DNA from: Jaminaea rosea
Lineage: Eukaryota; Basidiomycota; Exobasidiomycetes; Microstromatales
Assembly (NCBI RefSeq): GCF_003144245.1
Contig: NW_020289976.1
Location: 62,001-126,000, forward strand
DNA: 64,000 bases
Direction of reading: 5' to 3'
The notes beneath the pieces are model-generated. The model had not been told where the DNA came from, made no database searches, and saw only the letters and a program-made list of their open reading frames with translations. Made by a program: the position numbers and the translations under genes. Below are positions 1 through 10,801 of this stretch, in pieces (within the stretch, counting starts at the first letter, position 1; the number at the start of each line of letters is the position of its first letter).

Positions 1-59
1 GGGTCGAAGGGATGACCTCGGGACTCATCGTAGTGCCTGTCTCCTCTGCGCTTGATCAG

Positions 60-660
60 GAAGGAGCATGTTCCCCAGTACCACGAATGGATGCAATCCC
101 CCATCCTACAGGAGCAGACGGCCTCTGAGCCCCTCACGCTAGAACAAGAGTACGAGATGCAGGCCAAGTGGCACCTGGATGAGGACAAATTGACTTTCAT
201 TGTGCTCCATAAGGAGGACGCGGAGAGCGCGGAGAGCGTGGAGAGGCTGCTGGCCCGCTGTAGGATGGCGGGAGATGTTAACGTCTTCCTCTCGGAGGAT
301 GCGGAGGAGGAGGAAGAAGATGAGGGAGCAAGGACACAGAAGCAGCTACGGGGCGAAATGGAGGTCATGATCGCCGAACCCTCTCTGCGCCGCCACGGTC
401 TGGCTTCACAGGCCCTCCAACTTCTGATGCACTACGTCACGCAAGAGCAGCCAACCTCGAAGCGCCCGCTCCTCTCCCCTTTCAACCTCTTTGTCAAGGT
501 CGGCCTCTCCAACAGCCCCTCGCGAGCGCTCTTTGCCCGCTTGGGCTTCGAGGAGGTGAAGGTCAGCGAGGTATGGCAGGAGGTAGAGATGCGCTACACA
601 AGGGGCGAGGGAAGCGCGGGCATGCCGCCGCAGCGCGTGCTACGGTGGGCTCGAGACTAA
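60..660 (+). CDS. NAT9: N-acetyltransferase 9-like protein (GNAT fold), 5' end outside window
   Basis: The frame opens straight after a splice acceptor (tgatcag, ending at 59) and runs 200 codons to TAA at 658-660. The first exon(s) lie left of the window, and 1-59 reads as intron. The protein begins RKEHVPQYHEWM and continues with SEPLTLEQEYEMQ, a stretch typical of eukaryotic NAT9. The C-terminal half has GNAT features: a MEVMIAEPSLRRHGLASQAL acetyl-CoA-loop region and a SNSPSRALFARLGF strand-helix. An acidic insert (EEEEEDEG) sits between the halves. Family length is about 200 residues, so little is missing. The cellular substrate is not settled for fungi; animal NAT9 has been tied to microtubule stability. 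It converges with the Atg22-like gene, with 30 bp between stop codons. Confidence 0.85.
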
Positions 661-690
661 AATGCAAAATCCATTACGTCCGTCCACACG

Positions 691-2459
691 CTACATGCGC
701 GCCCTGCGATCCAAGAAGGTCTTCTGCTCCAACCTTGCCTTGCGCCCATCCAGGGGCACGAGGAACCCGCAACTGAACAGGGCAAGCGCGAACAAGAAGT
801 AGAACGGCGTGGACTCTGTCGCCCCTTGGCGATTGGAGATGGCGCTGGTAACGAACGGCCCAATAAAGCTCGCGCTCTTCCCCGAGAGGTTGAGGAGGCA
901 GAAGAATTGGAATTCCAGCCCCTTGGGCGCCACTTCACTGATGGCCGTTTGGCTTACTGAGAACCAGGGGCAGACGAGGATCCCGTAGAGGGCCTGGTAG
1001 AGCCAAGTTTCGTACTTGTTCCTGAAGCCGAAGCGGGAGGTCCAGTTGCCTACCATGCCCCAGGCGGTTAGGAGGACGATGAAAACGCAGACGATGCGGA
1101 GGAGGGTGAAGGTGTGCCATTGGAAGCGGCGCTGTACTAGCCAGAAGGAGCCGATGCCGACTGCTTGGGCGGCTATGCCTACTATGAGGAGGAGATTGGA
1201 CGTGGTGGAGCTGTACGAGATGAGAGTGGCTTGGACAATGCTGATCTGTGTGATTGTGGTGTTGAGGGCATCGCTCATAAGGAAGAAGAAGACGAGGTAC
1301 AGCTGCGCGGGATGGTAGAGAGGGGGGTGGTCAGCTCGTGAATGATTGAGGGGGATGTGCGCCTGCTCCTCCAACTCACCAAACTCTGCTTCAGCGTCCA
1401 GAGATTACGCAGCGCTTGCCACGCATTGATGACTCCAGCGGTCAGGATATTCATCCCCTCCGGCATCTTGAGGCCCGGCCTGTGCTTCTCCAAGAAGAAC
1501 CAGGGTAGCGCCACTAGCGCCCACACCCCGCTGGCAAAGGCGATGACGTACGTGAGAGCGCGAGTGTTCGTCTCTGTATCGCGATTCGCCCCCACGCCCA
1601 CCAGCATGCCCTGTATCACCGCGAGCACGAAGAGCTCCCCGACGGAGCAGACGAAGAATGCCACATTGGAGATACGGTTGCGCTCCATGACGTCCAAGCT
1701 TACGTGAGCCTCTGCACTCGTCTCGCCTCTGACCAGCTTGGAGGCTGAAGCCCTCACCGAGGGTAAGTTCCTCGCGAGCCCAACAAAGGCCGATGTCCAA
1801 AAGGTGAGGGAAATCTGGTACCCGACCAAGCCCACCACGTACAGACCCGCAGCGGTCATCCATTGAGAGGGGTGGGTGACGCCCAGCCATGCAAAACCGA
1901 CCGCCACACTGATCGTCGTCGAGACGATGAGGATGTACGGCCGCCCTCGACCAAAGTCAGCTGCGCTGCCTACTGTGAGGAATAGGAAGGCCTGCACAGC
2001 AAAGCTTATGCCGTTCAGCAGAAGGACGATGCTGTTCACTGTGCGGTCTGAGCCGGCGAAACGGAGACGCGGTGTATCGTCTGGCGTGGGGGACGTGGCG
2101 GCCAAGGTGAGCAAGTTCTGCAGGGCAATAGGCGCAAAGTTGTAGAGTGAGAGTCCCGAGTTGCCCACGTAGTAGGCATAGAAGCTCCACAGCTCTGGCC
2201 GGGTCGTGGTCCACTTGGAGTCCTCCTCCGCATCGTCATGATCCCGCCCACCGGGGGAGACGAGGAGGGCGTTGCGAAGCGAGGCGGAGGACGGTGAGCA
2301 GGAGCTGGAACCGGAGTCAAGAGGGGCAGGATGAGCAGCTTCCTCGTCTGCGAGGGAAGACGGATCCAGCTTCTGGTCTGCGCTGCTCGTGGTATCTTCA
2401 GGAGCGACTTTGACGTCTGCCGTATCCTGGCGCGAGTATGTCGGGCGCAGCTCAGACAT
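691..2459 (-). CDS. ATG22: Atg22-like vacuolar amino-acid exporter (MFS fold)
   Basis: Two exons: 2459-1380 and 1302-691. The 77-nt intron 1379-1303 is phase 0 with a GTGAGT donor. The product is 563 residues. After a soluble Ser/Asp-rich N-terminus of about 80 residues come the family hallmarks WSFYAYYVGNSGLSLYNFAP and, across the splice, LKQSLLYLVFFFLMSDALNT, with 10-12 hydrophobic segments. Splicing joins L|LYLVFFF in frame and restores a membrane helix that would otherwise be broken. Known Atg22 proteins release amino acids from the vacuole after autophagic breakdown. The family is often multicopy in basidiomycetes, so orthology to yeast Atg22 itself is an inference. It reads divergently from nothing; its promoter lies in the 352-bp gap before the Ptc7-like gene. 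Confidence 0.82.
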
Positions 2460-2811
2460 GATGATGGCGCAAGTGACGTGACGAGGAGCAGAGTGAAGCC
2501 TGACTTAGTCTAACGTCTCATCTCGACGGACAAGTTTGAGCTTCCTTCGTCTCAATCGAAGCGGCGCCCCTGCCGTGCCGACGGCTCAGCCTGCCGGCAA
2601 TTGGTTTGCCCGCTGTCTGATGAGGCGGACCTGCGGCTGAGTCTACTCATCGAGATGGGCGAGTCCCTACATCAAATGCCGATCAGCAAGCTCGCCAAAG
2701 TCATAATTGAGCCTTGTTCAAATGCACCACAACCACGAGTCTCTTTCTAGTTGTACATGATTGAATGAACGAATCGCACCGAGTCTTCCAGTATTCACAT
2801 CCCCCACCTCC
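2460..2811. other. Intergenic: Atg22-like promoter and Ptc7-like 3' end
   Basis: 352 bp between two genes on the same (minus) strand. I see no open frame of coding character, RNA gene or repeat; it should hold the upstream region of the Atg22-like gene and the 3' UTR of the phosphatase. Confidence 0.6.
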
Positions 2812-5547
2812 TCATCGCCTCAACCTCAACCGCCTCCCGTCTCCACCGTCCTCACCAACAACGACGGCCACCAGCACGCTAATATCATCGTGCTTGCCAC
2901 CCACATAGGGCAGACCCTCCTCCGTCGCCCGTTGCTGAAAGGGAGAAATAATGGCCTTGGAGTCCTGCGAGACGGACTTGGCCCGCGAGCAAAGGGCCTC
3001 GCTGAGGAGTTGCGGGGAGAAGTTGAGCGGAGGCCATTCCTCCTCCTCAGCCTCCGCCTCCGCCGCATCGCTCGTATAGTCCTCGTGCTGTTCATGCTCC
3101 ACATCGTCAGCAGGAGGAGCGAAACGCTGCACCTCCTCTAGTATATCGTCGTCGAAGAGATTGTCCACCAGCCCATCCGATGCCAGAATGATGACGTCCC
3201 CTCGCTGAACCTGGATGGTCCACCTCCCACAATCACGACGCGGCTCGTCCCAGGGGTGCGAGTCGTCGAAACCTACATACACAGTGCTGCGCGCCTCCCC
3301 CTCGCCGGTGCTGTGTACACTATCCTCGAGCCCACCCTGCTGCTGCTGCTGCTGCTGCGTGGCTGCGGCGGTGGTAGCGTGGCTGCTCGCCGTGCGCGCC
3401 GCGCCAGCTTGAGGATCAAAGTCGAACGCTTGTCCCGCTTCTAGCTCGGCGTCGAAGAGCTTCATGTCCTTCCCCTCGAATTCGGCGCGACGTCGACGCT
3501 CTTCTCGCTCGCGCTGCGCCTCTTCCTCTTCGAAGCGACGCGCAGCAGCTGAGGCGTGGGCGGCAGCTTCGTCGTGCTTGCGGCGCTGCTCGAGGAGGAG
3601 GGACTCCGGCTCCACAGAGTCGAGATCTTCGTCGGCTGCGGCTGCTGAGGGCGGAGGAGGAGGACTGGTCGACGATTTCGCATGGGAGGCGACGGGGTCT
3701 ACCGCATCCTGCTCGGTGCCACCACGCTGATGCATCATTCCCAGCTGTACCGGGAAGTTGAAGGAATGCTGCTGCTCCTGACTACGGAAGAGTAAGTGGC
3801 CGCGCCGCACGATGAGGAGCACGCAGTCCCCCAGATTGGCGATGCGCAGCTGATCGCCACGTAGCATGGCGAGGAGGGCCGTCGAGGAGCCGAGGATCCC
3901 CTGTACGAGCGAGGGTGGACGGGATGAGGGTCAGATCAGCTGCTGTTGAGAGGGAAGTGGATGGCGACGACGCGCGAACACACGCACCTCTCGTCGCGAT
4001 ATTCGCACACAACGCTCCCAAGCGCGATGCATCACCTCTACCGGGTCCACCTCCCAAAACGCCCTCAGCGCCGCCTCTTCTTCTCCCCTCGCGACGCCAT
4101 CACCCTGCTTGTTGCGCGCCATGATCTCATCGTATCTGCTCAGCTCCACGGAGCAAAAGTGCATCAACAAGCGCGAGAACAAGGCCGGATTCGCACCAGG
4201 TCGCGTCGCCCAACCGCCCACTCCGTCGGCGATACCGAAGGAGTCGGAGCGGAGGAAGTAGGAATCCTCGCCTACTTGGACTGAGCGGAGTGTGTCGGGA
4301 TCAAGTCGCGCGGGCTGTGTTGAGGGTGGGGAAGTCTTCTTTGGGGGCTGAGCTGCAGAGGAGGATGAAGGGCGAGGCGGCGGCGGTGGTGGGACGGGCC
4401 CAGCGAGAAAGTCAGCCGCGGCAGCCAATACGCCTCTGCCGGTCGAGCTGTTGGCATTCCCCCTTTTCTTCGGGGCCTGCTGCTGCGCGGCTAGAGGGTG
4501 TCGCTTCGGAATCCCATAGGCGCCATGCCTGAACTCGTAGAGTGGGGGGAGGGGGGAATGGTCGTGCTGGATGGAGAAGGAGCGGGGCGAGGAGGGCTGG
4601 GCGGGGCTTGTTGAGAGCTCGATGCTGGTGTGGGAGGGGTTTGAGAGGGAGGAGGAGGCCAGGAGTGGGACGGGCGCGACGGCGGGAGCTTGTGGAGCTT
4701 TGCTGTGCGCTTGGTTCCGGTCGTGCGGGGATGTGGGCGTATGGGTACGGCCTGGCTGACCGTTTGTCGTGGTGGACGTGAAGGAAGGCGGCAGATCGCC
4801 CGGAGCTTGACCACCTCCATCCGATGAAGAGGACGACGACGAAGAAGAGGATCCCCCACCGTTCGCCCCACTCCCGCCATTCGCACCATGATAGCTCGAG
4901 CTGGCCGCGAAAGTTGCGGCACTCAGGCCGTCTGCCTCGCTCAGGTAGAAGCTATTACTAGAGTACTGGTCGTGATGAGCGAAATCGAAATCGGCGGGCG
5001 GGAGGGTACGATCTGGCGGGGAAGGAGGCCGAGTGGATCGTCGAGATTGGGACCAGGTACGAACTATCTCCGGTGGGTTGGGGTCGAGCCATTGCAGCGT
5101 GATGCGGGCAGGGGCTGAGCTAGAGAAGGGCGCCGCGTGGGAGGGCGACGAGGAGCAGGAGGATGAGGTGATGGGGAGGGCGGGGCTTGACCACAGGAAG
5201 CGGGCCTTTGGCGCTGGTATGCTGTACAGAGCAGTCCTTGATGCTGGAGCGGGCCGCGATGCTCGAGGCCTGTCGTCGAGTGTGACGGCTGATGTGGATG
5301 CGACGAGGTGGTCTACATCGTTCGAGGCTGGAGCAGCGGTAGATGTGAGCTCCCATTCATCAGCCCCTGCCGGTCCTGCCTCATCGCGCTGCTGCTGCTG
5401 CTGCGTCGCATGTCTCGATGTGTGCGGCTGAGAGGCGTACGTCGATACGATTGCCCTGCGCGATACGGCCACGCTCCTACTCGAAGATGTCGGCGTCGAT
5501 GCCGCCCTGTGCCAGAGGTGACGATGATGTCTGGGAATCTTGGCCAT
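2812..5547 (-). CDS. PTC7: Ptc7/Azr1-type PP2C Ser/Thr phosphatase, probably mitochondrial
   Basis: Exons 5547-3988 and 3900-2812; the 87-nt intron is phase 0 (donor GTGCGT, acceptor tacag), giving 882 residues. Splicing joins RISRRE to GILGSSTALLAMLRG, a core PP2C strand that crosses the junction. Metal-site motifs are ADGVGGW (near residue 441), DGLVDNLF (near 762) and GGKHDDIS (near 857). FSRLLMHFC and EEQQHSFNFPVQLGM are typical of the Ptc7 subfamily. The first 50 residues are Arg/Ser-rich with almost no acids, as in a mitochondrial presequence, which fits Ptc7's known role in coenzyme Q biosynthesis. It is about twice the length of yeast Ptc7. The excess is a low-complexity region at about 50-420 and a 150-residue charged, polyQ-bearing insert (about 579-727) inside the catalytic domain. 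Confidence 0.85.
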
Positions 5548-6282
5548 TGCGGTAGCGAATCAGAGGAGGTGCGGGGAGCGAGGGACGATGGCTGTATGCA
5601 GCAAGCACGGCTGCGAGGCTGCGAGGCTGCGAGGCTGCGACGCCTGCACTGCTCTCTGTCACAGCACAGTTGATGTAGCTGGACGGATGAGCAGCAATGA
5701 CAGCGAGATGAGCGTCGGTGATGGTGATGGTGATGTGATGGGCGACGAGGAAGTCGGCGTGCGAGATTGGAACGCAGACAAAGGCGGCAGTCGTCCCGTC
5801 TCGAATCCAGGGCAGCAGCAGCAAGCTTCAGCCAGCCTCACCTGCATCGGCCCTCAGCCTCACGCTCACTCGCGCTCACACGGTCCGCCCCGCGTCCCCC
5901 CGCCCTCCCCACTCTCGCCCATCGGTCGTGCGTCAAGGGAGCTACGGTTCAGGCGGGGCAGAGATGAAAAGCAGCGACTGATCATCATTCATCGCGAGCA
6001 CAGGCTATCGAAGTGACAAGATTTGCAGCTTGTAATAGTAGCCGTAGAATGTGGTTGCGGGAGTGCATCCTTTTGATGGGCACCATGGCGGCGCCTTGCG
6101 CAGCTTCTTGACGGGCTCGAGGACTCGAGACGCCCGTCAGGCGACGCTCTTGCGCAGGCCCTGCCCTGCCCTGCCCAATTTTGGAAGCTGCCATCTTGCC
6201 CTTCATCCGTATCGTAGAAGAGCAGAAAAAGAATGTAGAGCAAATGAGGCCCTAAGCAGGCTGAGCTCATGCCTCGCCCACC
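5548..6282. other. Intergenic, 735 bp, with short tandem repeat
   Basis: Upstream region of the Ptc7-like gene plus the 3' flank of the YCII-domain gene. It holds an 8-bp tandem repeat (5611-5640) and a GATGGT-rich patch near 5715-5735. Open frames here look like GC-driven shadows. Confidence 0.55.
5611..5640. repeat. 8-bp tandem repeat (ctgcgagg)
   Basis: Nearly four perfect copies of ctgcgagg in a row, about 65 bp upstream of the phosphatase start codon. A similar shorter run lies in the flanks. Likely a slippage-prone microsatellite. Confidence 0.9.
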
Positions 6283-7095
6283 TCACGCCAAACTCTGGTT
6301 GCTCCTCCCCTCCCGCAACCACTGCAAGCTCTTAGCTGCCTTCTCCCTCCACCTGCTCATCTCCTCCTCTCTCAGCTCCCCCAACGAGGGAGGCGGGCGA
6401 CGAAGCGTCGTTGTCGTCGTGGTTGTTGTTTCCTCTCCAGCCTCAGAGGCAGAGGTCGCAGCAGCAGCAGCAGCAGCAGCACCTCCCGCGGCAGAGGTCG
6501 AGGTGCTCACGGCGTCGGCGCCCGCTGGGCTGGATCCCAGGCTAGCCTTGAGGAAAGGGAAGATGCGGATCTTGGAAGGGTCGAAGGCGCCAGAGGAGAA
6601 GTAGACGTCCTGCTCCAAGCGCGAGCGGACGTCGGCGATTGACTGGCGCGAGGAGCGTACGATCAGCTACGGCTACTTGGACAACATCGACGCTCGCTCG
6701 CTGGCTCGTTCGCTCACCTCTCCTAGCACGACAAACAAGCTCCCCTTGAGATGTTGCGCCGGTCCATCCTTGCCCACCTCGGCGTGGTCCACGCCCAAAA
6801 GCCCACCGCCGAGCTCGATACGCCCGCTCTCCTTCCCCTCGCGCGCATCCGCCAGGTGCTGGGAGCGCACGGACAAACGGCGACGCAATCCCTCGCCATT
6901 CTCTGTTACGTCTTCGGCGAGGATTATGTAGTGCTTGAGTGGGGTTGAGGAGGAGGAGGAGGACGGGAGAGGGTCGGACCAAGGACCACGAAGGGAAGCA
7001 GTGGTGAGGAGGGTGCGACGCAGCATGAGGGACGAGGGGGAGCTGCTGGCAGCGGCAGCCGCGGAGGCGAAAGTGGTCAATCTTGGTCGGAACAT
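6283..7095 (-). CDS. YCII-domain protein with mitochondrial-type leader
   Basis: Exons 7095-6718 and 6642-6283; the 75-nt intron is phase 0 with a GTGAGC donor and a ctgat branch site; 245 residues. The fold is the YCII (YciI-like) alpha-beta barrel: LKHYIILAEDVTENG, then RRRLSVRSQHLAD, LGGGLL, GSLFVVLGE and, after the splice, SIADVRSRLEQDVYFSSGAF ending in KIRIFPF. YCII proteins are small and mostly bacterial; their enzyme activity is poorly known. The ATG at 7095 was chosen because it opens a short leader rich in Arg, Ala and Ser and without acids, like a mitochondrial presequence. An in-frame ATG lies upstream at 7173. The C-terminal tail after the domain carries poly-Ala and poly-Thr runs, so its last 80 residues look disordered. 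Confidence 0.75.
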
Positions 7096-7586
7096 GGCTG
7101 CAATAACGAGGATGGAATATGTGTAGGACGTGAGGTAGAGTGTGCGCGAAAGGGAAGTTACAAAAGAAGTCAAAGCAGCTACGCTACTCGCACGACCGAC
7201 CCCGCTTAGCCTCTCCCCACTCTCATCACACCATCGATGTGTCTGTCCTTCGCGACTGAGGAAAAAAGTGAGCTCACCTCACACGCTCACGCTCGGCGAA
7301 GGGGCTGCAGGCTCACTTCAGTCCTGCAGCCGCCCGCCCAGGCCACCTCATGTCGCCCGTACATCCTCGTACGTCGTGTGGGGAAGACTGGCCGTGTGCC
7401 CGAAAGATAAGAGATTTTCCTCTCGGCGAGGTGGGACGCCGCCGCGGCCCGGAGCGAGGGCGTTTGCCGTGAATGTCGCGTGCGAGCGAGCGGGTAATGG
7501 GTGCGGGGAAAGCCTATTCAATCTTGCGAAGAAGCAGAAGCGCTCGGCCATCGTATGGTATTCACAGCCGCGCACACAACCACGTC
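7096..7586. other. Intergenic, 491 bp
   Basis: Between the YCII gene start and the 3' end of the dioxygenase gene, both on the minus strand. It should hold the YCII promoter. Overlapping frames here lack domain character and I see no RNA gene or repeat. Confidence 0.5.
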
Positions 7587-9120
7587 TCATGCCCAACGTT
7601 TCACATCCTCCTCGCTCGGCCCGACCGGATCGCTACTCGCAGCCAGGTTGCACTGTCGGAAGATTCTGGGCGGGGTGCGATGATGATGAAGAAGAAAGCA
7701 GGACAGGCAGCTTGATTGTCAGCTCTCTCTCTTTCCTTCGCTCGCTACTTTTCGGACCACGAGGTCACGCTTACTCACCTGACCTCATCAGGCGCAAAAG
7801 CCCCCACAACGCTATGTATGACCCCCTGGTTGTGGAAGAGACACATATCCCCCTCTGCCCAGTCGTGCGCATACACCTTGGGTGGGGCAAAGCCGGGGCG
7901 TTGCAGTCCGTACACGATCTCTCGCACTTGCTTCAAATCTGTAACGTGCGCCCCATCAGGATAGAGGGCGTCCTCCGGTCTCGGTGAGCCGGATGGGATG
8001 GGAGAGATGAGCAGCTCTTGTATGGCGGAAGGGTGCACTTGCAGGTGGAGTTTCCCTGTTACATCGTTCTTCCAGAGCATAGGGAGGACCTTGACCTTTT
8101 CTTCTGACCAGGCGGGGAGCTGGTCCAGGGGAAGCTCGGCATCCTCGCTGACGAGGCCGAGACCCAGAGAGTTGGATTTCGCTTTGCTCATCCATACCTG
8201 CGGGGAAGTGAGCCGTGAGGGACCGTCAGTAGCTGTAGCTAATCTCCTGGCCCCGCGGTGGTCTCGTCGCTCTCACGTAGGGATGCGGGGCGTATCGCAC
8301 TTTGCTGCGGACGGCGAGAGACTTCTGAGCTGGCGGGAGGTTCTCGAAGAGGGCGATACCAGAGACGAAAGCCGTTGTGCCCAGCGGCACTTGCAGCTCG
8401 TCTCCTGATCCATCGTCGTATCGCAGCGTCTGCGTGCGTCCCTTGGGAACGTTGATGGCGTAGAGGGAGGTGACGCGAGGCGTCGAGAGGTCGTACAGGG
8501 CCGAGTCAATGTGCCAGCGATAGAACCTGCGGGCGCGCGAGGAGAGTTGTGGGATCAGTCACATTGCCCATCGTCTTGCTGGCCTTTCGCTGCGCGCACC
8601 TCGTATAGTCATGGTCATCCTCGTCGCTGATCTTGGTCTTGTGGAAAGTGGCGTGATGCGGGTGCTTGAGCTGGATGTCCTTCAAGCCCTCGTGCTCCTT
8701 GACAAAGCCGTTGCCGATGACTTGCACTTGCGGCTGCCGTGGGATTGTCTTGAGATCAGGATGCAAGATGCCTGCGTGAGAGCAATTGAGCACCTGTCTC
8801 GGTCAGTAGCCTGAAGATATTCCCTTGCCTCTAACCGGCCACGCACTCTTCTCTTGTCTTCCCTTGTTGCCATGCCCATAGCTCGTCGAGCTCGGGTCAA
8901 ATAGCTGCGTCAACTCGTATTGCTTCTCAGGGCTCAGCTTCGTCTTGGGGAATACGAGAACAGAATGCTTGTATAGAGCCTCGCGGACCGCTGCAAAGGT
9001 CTCGGGCGTGAGCTGCGAGAGGTCCACGCCCGAGGCGATGCGACCAAAGTCTGGGTCGAGGTCGCGGGCTGGAGCGCCTGGGAGATTCTGTGCGGGGAGG
9101 GGGGAGAGGGTGATGGACAT
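7587..9120 (-). CDS. xanA: Alpha-ketoglutarate-dependent xanthine dioxygenase (TauD/TfdA family)
   Basis: Five exons: 9120-8847, 8771-8600, 8526-8277, 8197-7779 and 7665-7587, giving 397 residues. All four introns (73-113 nt) use GTGAGT/GTGCG-type donors and YAG acceptors, and the frame holds throughout. XanA hallmarks are present: ILHPDLKTIPRQPQVQVIGN, GLKDIQLKHPHHATFHKT, FYRWHIDSALYDLST, APHPYVWMSKA and GDMCLFHNQGVIHSVVGAF. Predicted iron ligands are His154 and Asp156 (HxD) and His360; the FRQCN arginine in the last exon should hold 2-oxoglutarate. Known XanA converts xanthine to uric acid in the cytosol, a fungus-specific substitute for xanthine dehydrogenase. The start was chosen at MSITLS; an upstream in-frame ATG at 9201 is possible. 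No other purine-catabolism gene is nearby. Confidence 0.87.
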
Positions 9121-9570
9121 GCTGGTGGTATGAAGGACTGGATGGTCTAGATGGGAAGCAAAGGAGGAGATGAAGGGAGGAGCGGCGTGGGATGCTGCCA
9201 CCTCCTTATCAATCGACGACGAGGCCTAGACAACCAACACAGGCTCACTCGACTCGCACGCTCTCATGCAGCGAGCCCCGCTCGAGCCAGGTACTTTTTT
9301 CCCACACGCCGCCCCTCGCCGCTCGCGGCCCCGCCTGCCCTTATCTCGAGGCGTAGAGAGAAGAAGCAAGTCTAAACTGATTGATGAACTATGTTTACAG
9401 ATGAGAAGGAAGGAAGGAAGGAAGGAAGTTGGTGACAAGAGAGCCCGAGTGGCTCGCACACGGGCCCATGGTACGAGGAATCGGGACGTTGTTGAGGTAA
9501 TCTACGCAAACATGGCCAAGCAGCCCCGGTCAGTATCTGCGAGCTTTGGCATCGCGCGTGTCTCGCACAC
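9121..9570. other. Intergenic, 450 bp, with GGAA repeat
   Basis: Upstream of the xanthine dioxygenase and downstream of the polyQ gene (both minus). It holds a (ggaa)n microsatellite at 9406-9428 and possibly a 3' intron of the polyQ gene (donor GTGAGT just before 9571, acceptor tttgcgtag near 9500). Confidence 0.5.
9406..9428. repeat. (ggaa)n microsatellite
   Basis: Five to six tandem copies of ggaa. Confidence 0.9.
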
Positions 9571-10140
9571 TCACCACACCAATGTAGCATCCGAGCAGTC
9601 TGACCCTCTTCTTGGTGCGCTGAGCTCCTCGATCATTCGTCGAGTCAGCCAGTCCTCCTCCTTGAGCGAGCTTTCGCGGCCAGGCAATGTTGGTCGCCCC
9701 ATCTCGTTCGCCTTCCTCTGCTGCTGCTGCTGCTGCTGCTGCGCGACCTCACCACTCTGACCATCTTCCCGTCCCTCCTTCTGCACGGGCACGTCGAAAA
9801 GCCTCGTGTCAAGGAAAAGCTGCTCCCCACGGCCACGATGGCTCTGAATGGGGAGAAAGCGCTCGACATTATCGCTGCGAGGTGCTGTCGTGGGTGACGC
9901 CTGCCACGGCGGAGTAGACAAGACGATGGGTGACTGGCTGCCTTGCTTCTGCTCCGTGACGGTGATCCTCCAGCTCTCTACCGCGGCGACAAGGTCGGGA
10001 TCAGCAGTCCCCTTGTGGCGGCTCTGCCCCATCTGATGGCGAACCTGGTCGAGCTTCCACTGCCTCAACGCCGCCATCTCGCGGCTGCGTAGGCGGCGCG
10101 CAGCATAGTCGTCGATGACCTTGTGGACGAGGGAGGGCAT
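9571..10140 (-). CDS. Uncharacterised small basic protein with polyQ run
   Basis: A single open frame of 189 residues starting MPSLVHKVIDDYAARRLRSR. The N-terminal 40 residues are strongly basic and look helical; an eight-glutamine run sits near residue 140; the last part (SSLKEEDWLTRRMIEELSAPRR) is again helical. I do not recognise a family. The stop at 9571-9573 directly overlaps a perfect GTGAGT donor. A CTGAC branch and tttgcgtag acceptor follow about 73 nt on. If spliced, the codon made across the junction is TGA, so the protein would end one residue earlier; the intron would then sit in the stop codon. Other donor choices could add a longer tail. The reading frame before the polyQ tract seems sound. 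Confidence 0.5.
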   Translation of the reverse strand: MPSLVHKVIDDYAARRLRSREMAALRQWKLDQVRHQMGQSRHKGTADPDLVAAVESWRITVTEQKQGSQSPIVLSTPPWQASPTTAPRSDNVERFLPIQSHRGRGEQLFLDTRLFDVPVQKEGREDGQSGEVAQQQQQQQQRKANEMGRPTLPGRESSLKEEDWLTRRMIEELSAPRRGSDCSDATLVW

Positions 10141-10801
10141 GACGGTAGCGTGCGTGCGTGCGTGCGTGTGAGAGTAAGGGCGAAGAGACGTGAGGGAAGT
10201 GAAGATGAAGAGAGGATGGAAACGGAGTCAAGTGCATCGTTCATCGACCTCCTGAAGGCCGCCTCTTTCCTCGACGATCGCGGTCCGCCGGCGACGTGCG
10301 ACATCGATCGCTAGACAATTACTGCCCGTTCTCTCTCTCTCCCCCCCGCTCCATATTTCCCCTCGGCATCACACAAGCACGTCTCGATGCAGGCGGTACC
10401 TTTGCCCTCTCCTCATCCCTCAGCCCATCGAGGGCTCTCACGGACCAGAGTCAAGTTCGCGAGTTGACTTCGCATCGAGCGGGGATGGAGGGGAGAGGAG
10501 GAGCAAGTCGCTTCAAAGACGACCAAAAACCAGCTCCGCTCGTTCGTTTGACGCCCTGCTTTGCATCGTCTTCCGCGTGAGTGAGGGGCGACGGGCTTTT
10601 TTTTCCGCCCACTCACAACGCTCACCATGCTCGCTGCTACGTTTGGTACGGCTGACGCTGACGTATATTTCAGAGAGAGAATGAACAAGGGGAGGAAAAG
10701 ATATCGTACATACAAGCATAGATCGAGTCGCGAAAAAAATAACAACACTAAAGTCCATCAAGATCTATCGCTTCGCCGCGTTCGCTGCGCTCGCCTGCCG
10801 C
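10141..10801. other. Intergenic, 661 bp, with TGCG repeat
   Basis: Between the polyQ gene start (minus) and the 3' end of the wall-protein gene (minus). It holds a (tgcg)n microsatellite at 10148-10170 right upstream of the polyQ gene. Nothing else recognised. Confidence 0.5.
10148..10170. repeat. (tgcg)n microsatellite
   Basis: About five tandem tgcg units within 10 bp of the start codon of the minus-strand polyQ gene. Confidence 0.9.

Noticed and set aside
5540-6016. 158-codon plus-strand frame upstream of the phosphatase
   Set aside because: Built partly from the ctgcgagg tandem repeat and GATGGT runs; no domain or leader.
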